Part shown: one piece after another, positions 1 through 7,697 of the stretch
Layout: every line of letters begins with the position of its first letter
How positions within the stretch are numbered: position 1 is the stretch's first letter
Origin: Pseudomonas violetae
Lineage (GTDB): Bacteria > Pseudomonadota > Gammaproteobacteria > Pseudomonadales > Pseudomonadaceae
Assembly (NCBI RefSeq): GCF_023072615.1
Contig: NZ_JAKNRW010000031.1
Location: 1-61,668 of the forward strand
Reading direction: 5' to 3'
Length of the DNA stretch: 61,668 nucleotides
Notes under the pieces: generated by a model
Database searches by the model: none
Told to the model about the DNA's origin: nothing
Seen by the model: only the letters and a program-made list of their open reading frames with translations
Position numbers and translations under genes: made by a program

Positions 1-452
1 TGCGCGGCGAGATCAAATACGAATACGAAGCCAACGGCCAACTGCACAGCCGTGACACCGGCAAACTGGTGGACAGTGAGGAGTTCAGGTACGACGCGGC
101 GGCGAACCGGCTGAACTTCAACACCAGCCAGTTTGATCACGTCAAAGACAACCGCATCAAGCAGTGGCGTGATCGGCAATATGCCTATGACGCGTGGGGC
201 AACCTGATCGAGAAGCGCAGCGGTATCAGCAAGCTGCAGACGTTTACTTACGACTGTGAGAATCGGCTGGTCAGGGCTGAGACGTTGGTGGGCGGGAAGC
301 TGGAGAGTGGGCCGGCGTGTGGCCAAGGTGTCGCGGGTTAATGGGGTCACGGCGCAGAAGCATTTTCTGTGGCAGGGCTTGCGGAAGTTGCGTGAGGAGA
401 CTCCGGGGCAGAGCAGCCTTTATGTTTACGAGCCTGGGAGCTATGCACCACT
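1..452 (+). pseudogene. RHS/YD-repeat protein, 3' part, frameshifted and truncated
   Basis: The frame open from position 3 encodes typical YD repeats (YEANGQL, FRYDAAANRL, YAYDAWGNLIEK, FTYDCENRLVRAE), the beta-cage shell of RHS/polymorphic toxin proteins. It stops at 339-341. The natural continuation (GRRVAKV, then FLWQGLRKLREE and SLYVYEPGSYAPL) is in another frame, so a small deletion near 296-311 shifted the reading. The second frame runs into an IS end at 453 and the gene never resumes beyond it, so the conserved end of the core and any C-terminal toxin tip are gone. The 5' part lies outside the window. Non-functional by inference. Confidence 0.85.
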
Positions 453-962
453 AGGTTCTGTACGAAATCCCTCGAAATATCGATTCCGGTAGAATCCGCC
501 GCCCTTATAGCCAGGAGGCCACGATGGCAAAGCGGTATAAATTCCATGACGCAGCCTGGGATTTGGTTACCGAACTATTCACTGGAACCCGTCGCAACGA
601 ACGCTCGTGAGCCGATGATCGCCTGATGCTCAACGGGGTCCTCTGGGCGCTCTGCTCGGGCGCAGCTTGGCGAGACATGCCAGAGCGTTTCGGCCCTTGG
701 TCAACGGTGTATCAACGGTTTCGCGACTGGCGCAATTGCGGCGCTTTCGGTCAGATGCCCAAGCGTTTTCATACCCAATTGAAACAGCAAGGCTTGATCG
801 ACCCAAATGCCGGCAGCGCAATATCATCGAGCTATGTTCGGGTGGCTGAAAGAAAACCGCCGCATCGTTACGCGCTTCGACAGGCCCGTAACAAGTTTTG
901 CGGCGATGGTCTCATTGGCTTGTGCCATCCGGTGTTTACGACACTATTTTCGTACAGGACCT
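453..962. mobile_element. Decayed IS5-family insertion sequence remnant
   Basis: Terminal inverted repeats are visible: AGGTTCTGTACGAAA at 453-467 and its near-complement TTTCGTACAGGACCT at 948-962 (14 of 15 match). Between them is a degenerate IS5-type transposase. At about 510 bp the element is far shorter than a complete IS5 member, so an internal block is deleted. No clear target duplication is left: the left flank is RHS and the right flank is the bamD 3' region. Confidence 0.82.
524..950 (+). pseudogene. IS5-family transposase remnant
   Basis: The ATG at 524 follows AGGAGG. The frame begins MAKRYKFHDAAWDLVTELF, meets an in-frame TGA at 608-610, and continues with the diagnostic LNGVLWALCSGAAWRDMPER and GPWSTVYQRFRDW segments. 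The middle of the protein, including most of the DDE catalytic core, is missing. It rejoins near 800 at RQRNIIE and then shifts frame again (one base lost near 832) into FGWLKENRRIVTRFD. One stop, one large deletion and one frameshift make it inactive. Confidence 0.85.
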
Positions 963-990
963 GGATTTATCCTTTTGCACTGCATGACGA

Positions 991-2013
991 TCAGTCGAAC
1001 ACGCCGAAGGTCATGTAGCTGAACCAGGAACGGTCGTCATTGTTGCCTTCCGACTCCTGTTCTTCTTCCTCGATCAAGTCGCCATTTTCATCTCTAGCCT
1101 TGAGATCGTTCGGGATTGCATCCTTGGCATTCTGGAACTGCCTCTGCACGTCCTGGTTGGCGCGGGTTTCACCCGGTGGCAGAGGCGGACGGGATTCGAT
1201 CAGGCCCAGAGTGGCCTTGCTCAGCCACGAACGGTTGTCCGCTTCGTCAACCGAAGGCTTGAATTGACCGTCTGCCAGGCTTGGGTGGTTCGGGTAGTTG
1301 AGCTTCAGGGTTTCCAGGCTGGTGTTGGCCAGTTCGTCCAGGTGCAAGCGCTGGTAAGACTCGACCATCACCGCCAGGCCGTCGCCGACCGAAGGGGTTT
1401 CCTGGAAGTTTTCCACCACGTAGCGACCACGGTTGGCAGCGGCTACATAGGCCTGACGGGTCAGGTAGTAGTCGGCCACGTGGATTTCGTAGGCTGCCAG
1501 CAGGTTGCGCAAGTAGATCATGCGCTGCTTGGCGTCAGGCGAATAGCGGCTGTTCGGGAAGCGGCTGGTCAGCTGCGCGAACTCGTTGTAGGAGTCGCGG
1601 GCAGCGCCCGGGTCACGCTTGGTCATGTCCAGCGGCAGGAAACGCGACAGCAGGCCGACGTCCTGGTCGAAAGACGTCAGGCCTTTGAGGTAATAGGCGT
1701 AATCGACATTCGGATGCTGTGGGTGCAGGCGAATGAAACGTTCGGCGGCGGATTTCGCAGCCTCAGGCTCGGTGTTCTTGTAGTTGGCGTAGATGAGCTC
1801 GAGTTGAGCCTGATCGGCGTAGCGACCGAACGGATACCGCGACTCCAGCGCCTTCAGCTTGGCTGTAGCAGCGGTGTAACTATTGTTGTCCAGATCGTGC
1901 TGAGCCTGCTGGTACAGCTCGGCCTCGCTCAGGTTTTCGTCTACGACTTCCTTCGATGAGCAAGCAGCGGTCAATGCGAGGATGGCGATCAGCAGCAGGT
2001 GTTTCACTTGCAT
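991..2013 (-). CDS. bamD: BamD, outer membrane protein assembly lipoprotein
   Basis: 340 aa with a lipoprotein signal (ILALTAAC lipobox, modified Cys near residue 18). The body is TPR-rich: NSYTAATAKLKALESRYPFGRYADQAQLE, then successive helix pairs. BamD is the essential periplasmic scaffold of the BAM complex that inserts beta-barrel proteins. The start at MQVKHLLLI gives the lipobox the right position; longer upstream starts would add a non-signal extension. The acidic C-terminal tail (GDLIEEEEQESEGNNDDRSW) is long, as is usual in pseudomonads. It diverges from rluD. Confidence 0.95.
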   Translation of the reverse strand: MQVKHLLLIAILALTAACSSKEVVDENLSEAELYQQAQHDLDNNSYTAATAKLKALESRYPFGRYADQAQLELIYANYKNTEPEAAKSAAERFIRLHPQHPNVDYAYYLKGLTSFDQDVGLLSRFLPLDMTKRDPGAARDSYNEFAQLTSRFPNSRYSPDAKQRMIYLRNLLAAYEIHVADYYLTRQAYVAAANRGRYVVENFQETPSVGDGLAVMVESYQRLHLDELANTSLETLKLNYPNHPSLADGQFKPSVDEADNRSWLSKATLGLIESRPPLPPGETRANQDVQRQFQNAKDAIPNDLKARDENGDLIEEEEQESEGNNDDRSWFSYMTFGVFD

Positions 2014-2164
2014 GGCGGCTTGCGTCCCTATGACGGCCGCTGTCTTGAGCGGGGCCGTCCTGTTATGATGAGCGCCCCGTTGCATAGCCTCGGGGCAAAA
2101 GACGCCGTATTTAACCACAAGCGCGCAGCCGAAACCAAAAGCTGTGCCGACGCCTAGTCTGAGC

Positions 2165-3127
2165 ATGTCCGATAAAATTGAACTTCGCGCAGAGGTGCCG
2201 TCCGAATTGGGCGGCCAACGCCTCGATCAAGTCGCCGCACAACTATTCGCTGAGCACTCGCGCTCGCGCCTTTCCGCCTGGATCAAAGACGGCCGCCTGA
2301 CTGTGGATGGGGCGGTTATCCGCCCGCGAGACATCGTTCACGGTGGTGCCATTCTTGAACTGACTGCCGAGCAGGAAGCTCAGGGCGAATGGATCGCTCA
2401 GGACATCGAGCTGGACATCGTCTATGAAGATGACGACATCCTGGTGATCAACAAGCCTGCGGGCCTGGTGGTGCATCCGGCTGCCGGTCACGCCGATGGC
2501 ACCTTGCTCAACGCCTTGCTGCACCACGTGCCGGACATCATCAATGTGCCCCGCGCCGGTATCGTGCATCGCCTGGACAAGGACACCACCGGTCTGATGG
2601 TGGTGGCCAAGACCATTCAGGCGCAGACCCAGCTGGTCACTCAGTTGCAGAGCCGCAGCGTCAGCCGGATCTACGAATGCATCGTGATTGGTGTGGTCAC
2701 CGCTGGCGGCAAGATCAACGCGCCGATCGGTCGTCACGGCCAGCAACGCCAGCGCATGGCCGTGATGGAAGGTGGCAAGCAGGCCGTCAGCCATTACCGT
2801 GTGCTCGAGCGCTTCCGCTCCCACACGCATGTGCGGGTCAAGCTGGAAACCGGGCGTACTCACCAGATTCGTGTGCACATGGCCCACATCAACTACCCGT
2901 TGGTCGGAGACCCTGCCTACGGCGGACGCTTCCGTATCCCGCCGGCAGCCAGTGTGACCATGGTCGAGTCGCTCAAGGCGTTCCCGCGCCAGGCACTGCA
3001 CGCGCGGTTCCTGGAGCTGGATCATCCGACGACCGGCAAGCGCATGAGCTGGGAATCGCCGTTGCCGGACGATTTCGTCTGGTTGCTGACCCTGCTCAAG
3101 CAAGACCGTGAGGCGTTCATCGGATGA
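2165..3127 (+). CDS. rluD: 23S rRNA pseudouridine synthase RluD
   Basis: 320 aa. An N-terminal S4 RNA-binding domain (residues about 15-75) precedes the RluA-type catalytic domain with HRLDKDTTG at 135-143 (catalytic Asp138). The family converts uridines of 23S rRNA helix 69 to pseudouridine. The start MSDKIELRAEV was chosen over an in-frame ATG seven codons upstream because it gives the family N-terminus. The stop overlaps the pgeF start (ATGA), so the two genes are probably translationally coupled. Confidence 0.95.
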   Translation: MSDKIELRAEVPSELGGQRLDQVAAQLFAEHSRSRLSAWIKDGRLTVDGAVIRPRDIVHGGAILELTAEQEAQGEWIAQDIELDIVYEDDDILVINKPAGLVVHPAAGHADGTLLNALLHHVPDIINVPRAGIVHRLDKDTTGLMVVAKTIQAQTQLVTQLQSRSVSRIYECIVIGVVTAGGKINAPIGRHGQQRQRMAVMEGGKQAVSHYRVLERFRSHTHVRVKLETGRTHQIRVHMAHINYPLVGDPAYGGRFRIPPAASVTMVESLKAFPRQALHARFLELDHPTTGKRMSWESPLPDDFVWLLTLLKQDREAFIG

Positions 3128-3849
3128 GTGACTGGCTGATTCCCGACTGGCCTGCGCCTGCCGGGGTGAAAGCCTGTGTAACCACCCGTGCGGGCGGCGT
3201 CAGTCTGGCGCCGTTCGACAGCCTCAATCTGGGCGATCATGTCGACGACAGTCCCCTGGCTGTTGCGGAGAATCGCCGACGAGTCACCGAGCATTTTTCC
3301 GTTAAGCCTGCCTGGTTGCAGCAGGTGCATGGCATTGCCGTGTCTCACGCTGACCCTTGCGTGGTGGCCGCGGCCGATGCCAGCTGGACGGCAACCCTCG
3401 GTATCGCCTGCACGGCGATGACGGCTGATTGCCTGCCCGTGCTGTTCTGTGACCGTGCGGGTACTCGCGTGGCAGCGGCTCACGCCGGTTGGCGCGGGTT
3501 GGCGGCGGGGGTGCTGGAAGCCACGCTTGATACGCTGGCGTTGCCGGCAGCAGAAGTACTGGTCTGGCTTGGCCCGGCGATAGGCCCCCAAGCCTTCGAA
3601 GTGGGACCGGAGGTACGCGAAACCTTCGTGGCGCAATTGCCTGGCGCGGCCATGGCCTTCACGCCCAGCGTGAAGGCCGGCAAATTCATGGCCGACATTT
3701 ACCAGCTCGCGCGTTTGCGCCTGGCTGTTCGCGGTGTCACGGCTGTTTACGGTGGCGGATTCTGTACCGTGACCGATCCGCGTTTCTTTTCCTATCGTCG
3801 CAGCCCGCGCACCGGAAGATTTGCCTCCCTTATTTGGCTCCAACGCTAG
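3124..3849 (+). CDS. pgeF: PgeF/YfiH, laccase-domain (LACC1-like) enzyme
   Basis: 241 aa, one Cu-oxidase_4 domain. The conserved triad is visible as His69 (QVHG), Cys103 (TADCLPV) and His120 (AAHAGWRG). Members have been described both as multicopper polyphenol oxidases and as purine nucleoside-cleaving enzymes; in Enterobacteria PgeF edits peptidoglycan precursors carrying serine in place of alanine. The exact activity here is inferred. It overlaps rluD by 4 nt in the common rluD-yfiH-clpB order. Confidence 0.9.
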   Translation: MSDWLIPDWPAPAGVKACVTTRAGGVSLAPFDSLNLGDHVDDSPLAVAENRRRVTEHFSVKPAWLQQVHGIAVSHADPCVVAAADASWTATLGIACTAMTADCLPVLFCDRAGTRVAAAHAGWRGLAAGVLEATLDTLALPAAEVLVWLGPAIGPQAFEVGPEVRETFVAQLPGAAMAFTPSVKAGKFMADIYQLARLRLAVRGVTAVYGGGFCTVTDPRFFSYRRSPRTGRFASLIWLQR

Positions 3850-3879
3850 ACTTCTCTGACCTGCGTCAACCTCACGACG

Positions 3880-3908
3880 CTTGAATCTCCCAGAATCGAC
3901 CACATCTA
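3880..3908 (+). promoter_or_regulatory. Sigma-32 heat-shock promoter of clpB
   Basis: CTTGAAT at 3880-3886, a 13-nt spacer, and CCACATCTA at 3900-3908 closely match the sigma-32 consensus (CTTGAAA, 13-15 nt, CCCCATNTA). It lies 71 bp before the clpB start and just after pgeF, so clpB has its own heat-inducible transcription. Confidence 0.8.
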
Positions 3909-3978
3909 ATGGGGTATCTGGCAGGTTTCTTCATTCAGGATGTTTATAGGTCCGGCCTGCTCAAAAGGAAGGTGACTT

Positions 3979-6543
3979 ATGCGTATAGACCGTTTAACCA
4001 GCAAATTACAGTTAGCCCTGTCCGACGCCCAATCCTTGGCCGTCGGCCTTGATCATCCGGGCATTGAGCCTGCGCACCTCATGCAGGCCATGCTCGAACA
4101 GCAGGGTGGATCGATCAAGCCTCTGCTGATGCAGGTAGGCTTCGACGTCAACAGCCTGCGAAAAGAGCTGACCAAAGAGCTCGATCAGCTGCCGAAAATC
4201 CAGAATCCCACCGGCGACGTCAATATGTCGCAGGATCTGGCGCGCCTGCTCAACCAGGCTGATCGCCTGGCCCAGCAGAAGGGCGACCAGTTCATCTCCA
4301 GCGAGCTGGTACTGCTTGCGGCGATGGATGAGAACAGCAAGCTCGGTAAATTGTTGCTGGGGCAGGGCGTGAGCAAAAAGGCCCTGGAAAACGCCATCAA
4401 CAACTTGCGTGGGGGCGAAGCCGTCAATGACGCCAACCACGAAGAGTCGCGTCAGGCTCTGGATAAATACACCGTCGACCTGACCAAGCGTGCCGAAGAG
4501 GGCAAACTCGACCCGGTCATCGGCCGTGACGATGAGATTCGCCGGACGATTCAGGTGCTGCAGCGTCGGACGAAAAACAACCCGGTACTGATCGGTGAGC
4601 CGGGCGTGGGTAAAACCGCGATCGCCGAGGGTCTGGCCCAGCGCATCATCAATGGTGAAGTGCCGGACGGCCTCAAGGGCAAGCGCCTGTTGTCCCTGGA
4701 CATGGGCGCACTGATTGCCGGTGCGAAGTATCGGGGTGAGTTCGAAGAGCGCCTCAAGTCCCTGCTGAATGAGTTGTCGAAGCAGGAAGGGCAGATCATT
4801 CTGTTCATCGACGAACTGCACACCATGGTCGGCGCCGGTAAGGGCGAGGGCTCGATGGATGCCGGCAACATGCTCAAGCCGGCTCTGGCCCGGGGTGAGT
4901 TGCACTGTGTCGGCGCCACTACGCTCAATGAGTACCGCCAATATATAGAGAAGGACGCGGCCCTCGAGCGGCGCTTCCAGAAAGTACTGGTGGATGAGCC
5001 GAGCGAAGAAGACACCATCGCGATCCTGCGTGGCCTCAAAGAGCGTTATGAAGTGCACCACAAGGTGGCGATCACTGATGGCGCGATCATCGCGGCGGCC
5101 AAGCTCAGTCACCGCTACATTACTGATCGGCAGTTGCCGGATAAAGCCATCGACCTGATCGACGAGGCCGCCAGCCGCATCCGCATGGAGATCGACTCCA
5201 AGCCGGAAGTGCTGGACCGTCTGGAACGCCGTCTGATTCAGCTGAAGGTGGAATCCCAGGCGCTGAAGAAAGAGAGCGACGACGCAGCGAAGAAGCGCCT
5301 GGAAAAACTCCAGGAAGAAATCGCCCGTCTCGAGCGAGAGTATTCGGACCTCGAGGAGATCTGGAACGCCGAGAAAGCCGAAGTCCAGGGCTCTGCGCAG
5401 ATCCAGCAGAAAATCGAGCAGTCCCGCCAGGAGCTGGAAGCAGCCCGCCGCAAAGGCGACCTGAACCGCATGGCCGAGTTGCAGTACGGGGTGATCCCGG
5501 ACCTGGAGCGCAGCCTGCAAATGGTTGACCAGCACGGCAAGAGCGAAAACCAGTTGCTGCGCAGCAAGGTCACTGAGGAAGAGATTGCCGAAGTGGTGTC
5601 CAAGTGGACCGGCATCCCTGTGTCGAAAATGCTCGAAGGCGAGCGCGACAAGCTGATGAAGATGGAAAGCCTGTTGCACCAGCGTGTGATCGGCCAGGAC
5701 GAAGCGGTGATTGCCGTTTCCAACGCGGTGCGGCGTTCGCGGGCCGGCTTGTCCGATCCGAACCGTCCGAGCGGCTCGTTCATGTTTCTCGGCCCGACCG
5801 GCGTGGGTAAAACCGAGCTGTGCAAGGCGCTGGCCGAGTTCCTCTTCGATACGGAAGAGGCGATGGTGCGCATCGACATGTCCGAGTTCATGGAAAAACA
5901 TTCCGTCGCCCGGTTGATTGGTGCGCCACCAGGGTACGTAGGCTATGAAGAGGGCGGTTACCTGACCGAGGCGGTGCGTCGCAAGCCTTATTCGGTAATC
6001 CTCCTGGATGAGGTCGAGAAGGCCCACCCGGATGTGTTCAACATCCTGCTGCAAGTGCTGGAAGATGGCCGCCTGACCGACAGTCATGGGCGCACGGTGG
6101 ACTTCAAGAACACTGTAATTGTCATGACCTCCAACCTTGGGTCGGTGCAGATCCAGGAACTGGTGGGTGATCGTGAGGCTCAGCGCGCGGCGGTGATGGA
6201 TGCGATTTCCACGCACTTCCGGCCGGAGTTCATCAACCGGGTCGACGAAGTGGTGATTTTCGAGCCGTTGGCTCGTGATCAGATCGCCGGTATTACCGAG
6301 ATCCAGTTGAGTCGTCTGCGCAGCCGTCTGACCGAGCGGGAGTTGAAGCTCGAACTCAGCCCGGAGGCGATGGACAAGCTGATCGCCGTCGGTTACGACC
6401 CGGTGTATGGCGCACGGCCGCTTAAACGTGCGATCCAGCGCTGGATCGAGAACCCGCTTGCCCAACTGATCCTCTCGGGTCGGTTCATGGCTGGGGACAC
6501 CGCCAAGGGTGTCGTAGAGAACGACGAAATCGTGTTTACCTGA
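3979..6543 (+). CDS. clpB: ClpB disaggregase (Hsp100)
   Basis: 854 aa. Order: Clp N-terminal repeats (1-150), AAA-1 with Walker A GEPGVGKT (206-213), a coiled-coil middle domain rich in Glu/Lys/Arg (about 400-530), AAA-2 with Walker A GPTGVGKT (605-612), and the C-terminal D2 small domain. It extracts polypeptides from aggregates with DnaK/DnaJ/GrpE in the cytoplasm. A strong ribosome binding site (AAGGAAGGTGA) precedes the ATG. Controlled by the sigma-32 promoter upstream; a rho-independent terminator follows directly. Confidence 0.97.
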   Translation: MRIDRLTSKLQLALSDAQSLAVGLDHPGIEPAHLMQAMLEQQGGSIKPLLMQVGFDVNSLRKELTKELDQLPKIQNPTGDVNMSQDLARLLNQADRLAQQKGDQFISSELVLLAAMDENSKLGKLLLGQGVSKKALENAINNLRGGEAVNDANHEESRQALDKYTVDLTKRAEEGKLDPVIGRDDEIRRTIQVLQRRTKNNPVLIGEPGVGKTAIAEGLAQRIINGEVPDGLKGKRLLSLDMGALIAGAKYRGEFEERLKSLLNELSKQEGQIILFIDELHTMVGAGKGEGSMDAGNMLKPALARGELHCVGATTLNEYRQYIEKDAALERRFQKVLVDEPSEEDTIAILRGLKERYEVHHKVAITDGAIIAAAKLSHRYITDRQLPDKAIDLIDEAASRIRMEIDSKPEVLDRLERRLIQLKVESQALKKESDDAAKKRLEKLQEEIARLEREYSDLEEIWNAEKAEVQGSAQIQQKIEQSRQELEAARRKGDLNRMAELQYGVIPDLERSLQMVDQHGKSENQLLRSKVTEEEIAEVVSKWTGIPVSKMLEGERDKLMKMESLLHQRVIGQDEAVIAVSNAVRRSRAGLSDPNRPSGSFMFLGPTGVGKTELCKALAEFLFDTEEAMVRIDMSEFMEKHSVARLIGAPPGYVGYEEGGYLTEAVRRKPYSVILLDEVEKAHPDVFNILLQVLEDGRLTDSHGRTVDFKNTVIVMTSNLGSVQIQELVGDREAQRAAVMDAISTHFRPEFINRVDEVVIFEPLARDQIAGITEIQLSRLRSRLTERELKLELSPEAMDKLIAVGYDPVYGARPLKRAIQRWIENPLAQLILSGRFMAGDTAKGVVENDEIVFT

Positions 6544-6567
6544 TACAAAAAGGCAGCAAAACCTGGG

Positions 6568-6594
6568 AGGCCTCGCATGGCGAGGCCTTTTTTT
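6568..6594 (+). terminator. Rho-independent terminator after clpB
   Basis: Perfect 9-bp stem AGGCCTCGC/GCGAGGCCT with a 3-nt loop ATG, followed by a run of T residues. Confidence 0.9.
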
Positions 6595-6727
6595 CGTTAG
6601 GCTGTTGAACTTAAAGGAAAAGGCTTGTAAAGTGCGCCCCGCAGTAAGTCACCCGGAAGGGTTTCTGCTCCCCAAGCAGAAATCTGAATTAAGTTGCAAA
6701 TCATTAACTTGAATGCAAATTAGGGGG

Positions 6728-6755
6728 TTGACAGAGGTGCTTAAGATTGTAGAAT
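6728..6755 (+). promoter_or_regulatory. Strong sigma-70 promoter of the tRNA cluster
   Basis: TTGACA (6728-6733), 16-nt spacer, TAGAAT (6750-6755), then a GC-rich discriminator (AGCGCGCCTC) typical of stringently controlled stable-RNA promoters. The first tRNA starts about 85 nt downstream. Confidence 0.85.
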
Positions 6756-6843
6756 AGCGCGCCTCAGACACACGAACGCAGCGATGCAGACGGGTCGAAG
6801 AGACGCAGTAAAAGCTTCAAATGTTGTAATTGAAATATGTAGT

Positions 6844-6919
6844 TCCGTGATAGCTCAGTCGGTAGAGCAAATGACTGTTAATCATTGGGTCCCAGGTTCG
6901 AGTCCTGGTCACGGAGCCA
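6844..6919 (+). tRNA. tRNA-Asn (GTT)
   Basis: 76-nt cloverleaf: acceptor TCCGTGA/TCACGGA, D-arm AGCTCAGTCGGTAGAGC, anticodon loop CTGTTAA with anticodon GTT, T-arm GGTTCGAGTCC, encoded CCA end. First gene of the cluster. Confidence 0.97.
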
Positions 6920-6928
6920 ATTTCAAAC

Positions 6929-7005
6929 CGGGGTATAGCGCAGTCCGGTAGCGCGCCTGCTTTGGGAGCAGGATGTCAGGAGTTCGAATCCCCTTACCCC
7001 GACCA
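6929..7005 (+). tRNA. tRNA-Pro (TGG), copy 1
   Basis: 77-nt cloverleaf: acceptor CGGGGTA/TACCCCG, anticodon loop TTTGGGA with anticodon TGG, T-loop TTCGAAT, encoded CCA. Identical to the copy at 7184-7260. Confidence 0.97.
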
Positions 7006-7010
7006 TTTTT

Positions 7011-7086
7011 GGGTCGTTAGCTCAGTTGGTAGAGCAGTTGGCTTTTAACCAATTGGTCGTAGGTTCGAATCCCACACGACCCACCA
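7011..7086 (+). tRNA. tRNA-Lys (TTT)
   Basis: 76-nt cloverleaf: acceptor GGGTCGT/ACGACCC, anticodon loop CTTTTAA with anticodon TTT, T-loop TTCGAAT, encoded CCA. Confidence 0.97.
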
Positions 7087-7150
7087 TTTTTGAAACCAGT
7101 TAACGCTGGAATCGAATCTTAAGATCAGAGGCCAAAAGCGCTGATCGAAG

Positions 7151-7180
7151 AAGGCGATCTTTGAAAGGTCGCCTTTTTTT
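7151..7180 (+). terminator. Terminator between tRNA-Lys and second tRNA-Pro
   Basis: GGCGATCTTT / AAAGGTCGCC hairpin with a minimal loop, followed by eight T. It would end the Asn-Pro-Lys transcript before the second tRNA-Pro, which must then depend on read-through or its own start. Confidence 0.8.
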
Positions 7181-7183
7181 TAC

Positions 7184-7260
7184 CGGGGTATAGCGCAGTC
7201 CGGTAGCGCGCCTGCTTTGGGAGCAGGATGTCAGGAGTTCGAATCCCCTTACCCCGACCA
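7184..7260 (+). tRNA. tRNA-Pro (TGG), copy 2
   Basis: Base-for-base duplicate of the tRNA at 6929-7005, including the ACCA end. It sits between two terminator hairpins, so it may have arisen by local duplication. Confidence 0.96.
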
Positions 7261-7266
7261 TATTAA

Positions 7267-7301
7267 AAATCCTCGTATCGAAAGATACGGGGATTTTTTT
7301 T
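7267..7301 (+). terminator. Terminator after the tRNA cluster
   Basis: AAATCCTCGTATC / GATACGGGGATTT stem (one T-G pair) with a GAAA tetraloop and an eight-T tail. Confidence 0.88.
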
Positions 7302-7579
7302 GCCTGCTGCAAAGGCATGTGTAAAAAAATCCCGCTTTTCCAGTGTGGCCAAAACCGCGGCGGGCAAGCCAAAGGTGCTAGAAGTACGGGACATTTACTG
7401 CGTTGCACGACCCAACCGCTCGATAAAGGGTCTGATCACCGAAGCAGACGGGATGCCTTACTCGGGTGTGGCCATCTAGCAGGTTGGGAGTGCAAGGGGG
7501 AGTTTGTAAGCGAAGGGGCTAAATCGGGGCGGGGGATACAATGGGACGCAGAACTTTTCGCAGGTTATACCGAGGCGCC
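7302..7579. other. Unassigned region after the tRNA cluster
   Basis: About 280 bp between the last tRNA terminator and a REP pair. No frame looks like a real gene. One short frame around 7322-7480 encodes a stretch containing VLEVRDIYCVARPNRSIKG, with no ribosome binding site and no family I recognise. A location behind tRNA genes is a common landing zone for mobile DNA, but I see no integrase or attachment-site repeat. Confidence 0.4.
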
Positions 7580-7676
7580 TGCATCGCGGGCAAGCCACGC
7601 TCCGACAAGTTGAGTGTCGAACCCGGATTCCAAGGTCGACACAATAACCCGTGGGAGCGGGCTTGCCCGCGATGAG
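7580..7676. repeat. Inverted REP pair (REPIN-like)
   Basis: The left element has ATCGCGGGCAAGCCACGCTCC and the right one GGGAGCGGGCTTGCCCGCGAT, in opposite orientation. A second inverted repeat (GTGTCGA / TCGACAC) lies between them. This is the common Pseudomonas REP type, here downstream of ndh. Confidence 0.85.
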
Positions 7677-7697
7677 GCCCTGACGGGCCCCATATAT

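Noticed and set aside
4012..6465. Very long open frame antisense to clpB
   Set aside because: It mirrors the sense codons of a GC-rich conserved gene, has no domain or ribosome binding site, and clpB is certain.
7100..7408. Minus-strand frame across the tRNA cluster end
   Set aside because: It runs through tRNA-Pro and two terminators; translation of stable RNA genes is a common false call.
7317..7613. Plus-strand frame after the tRNA cluster
   Set aside because: Low-quality composition, no ribosome binding site, and it enters a REP element.
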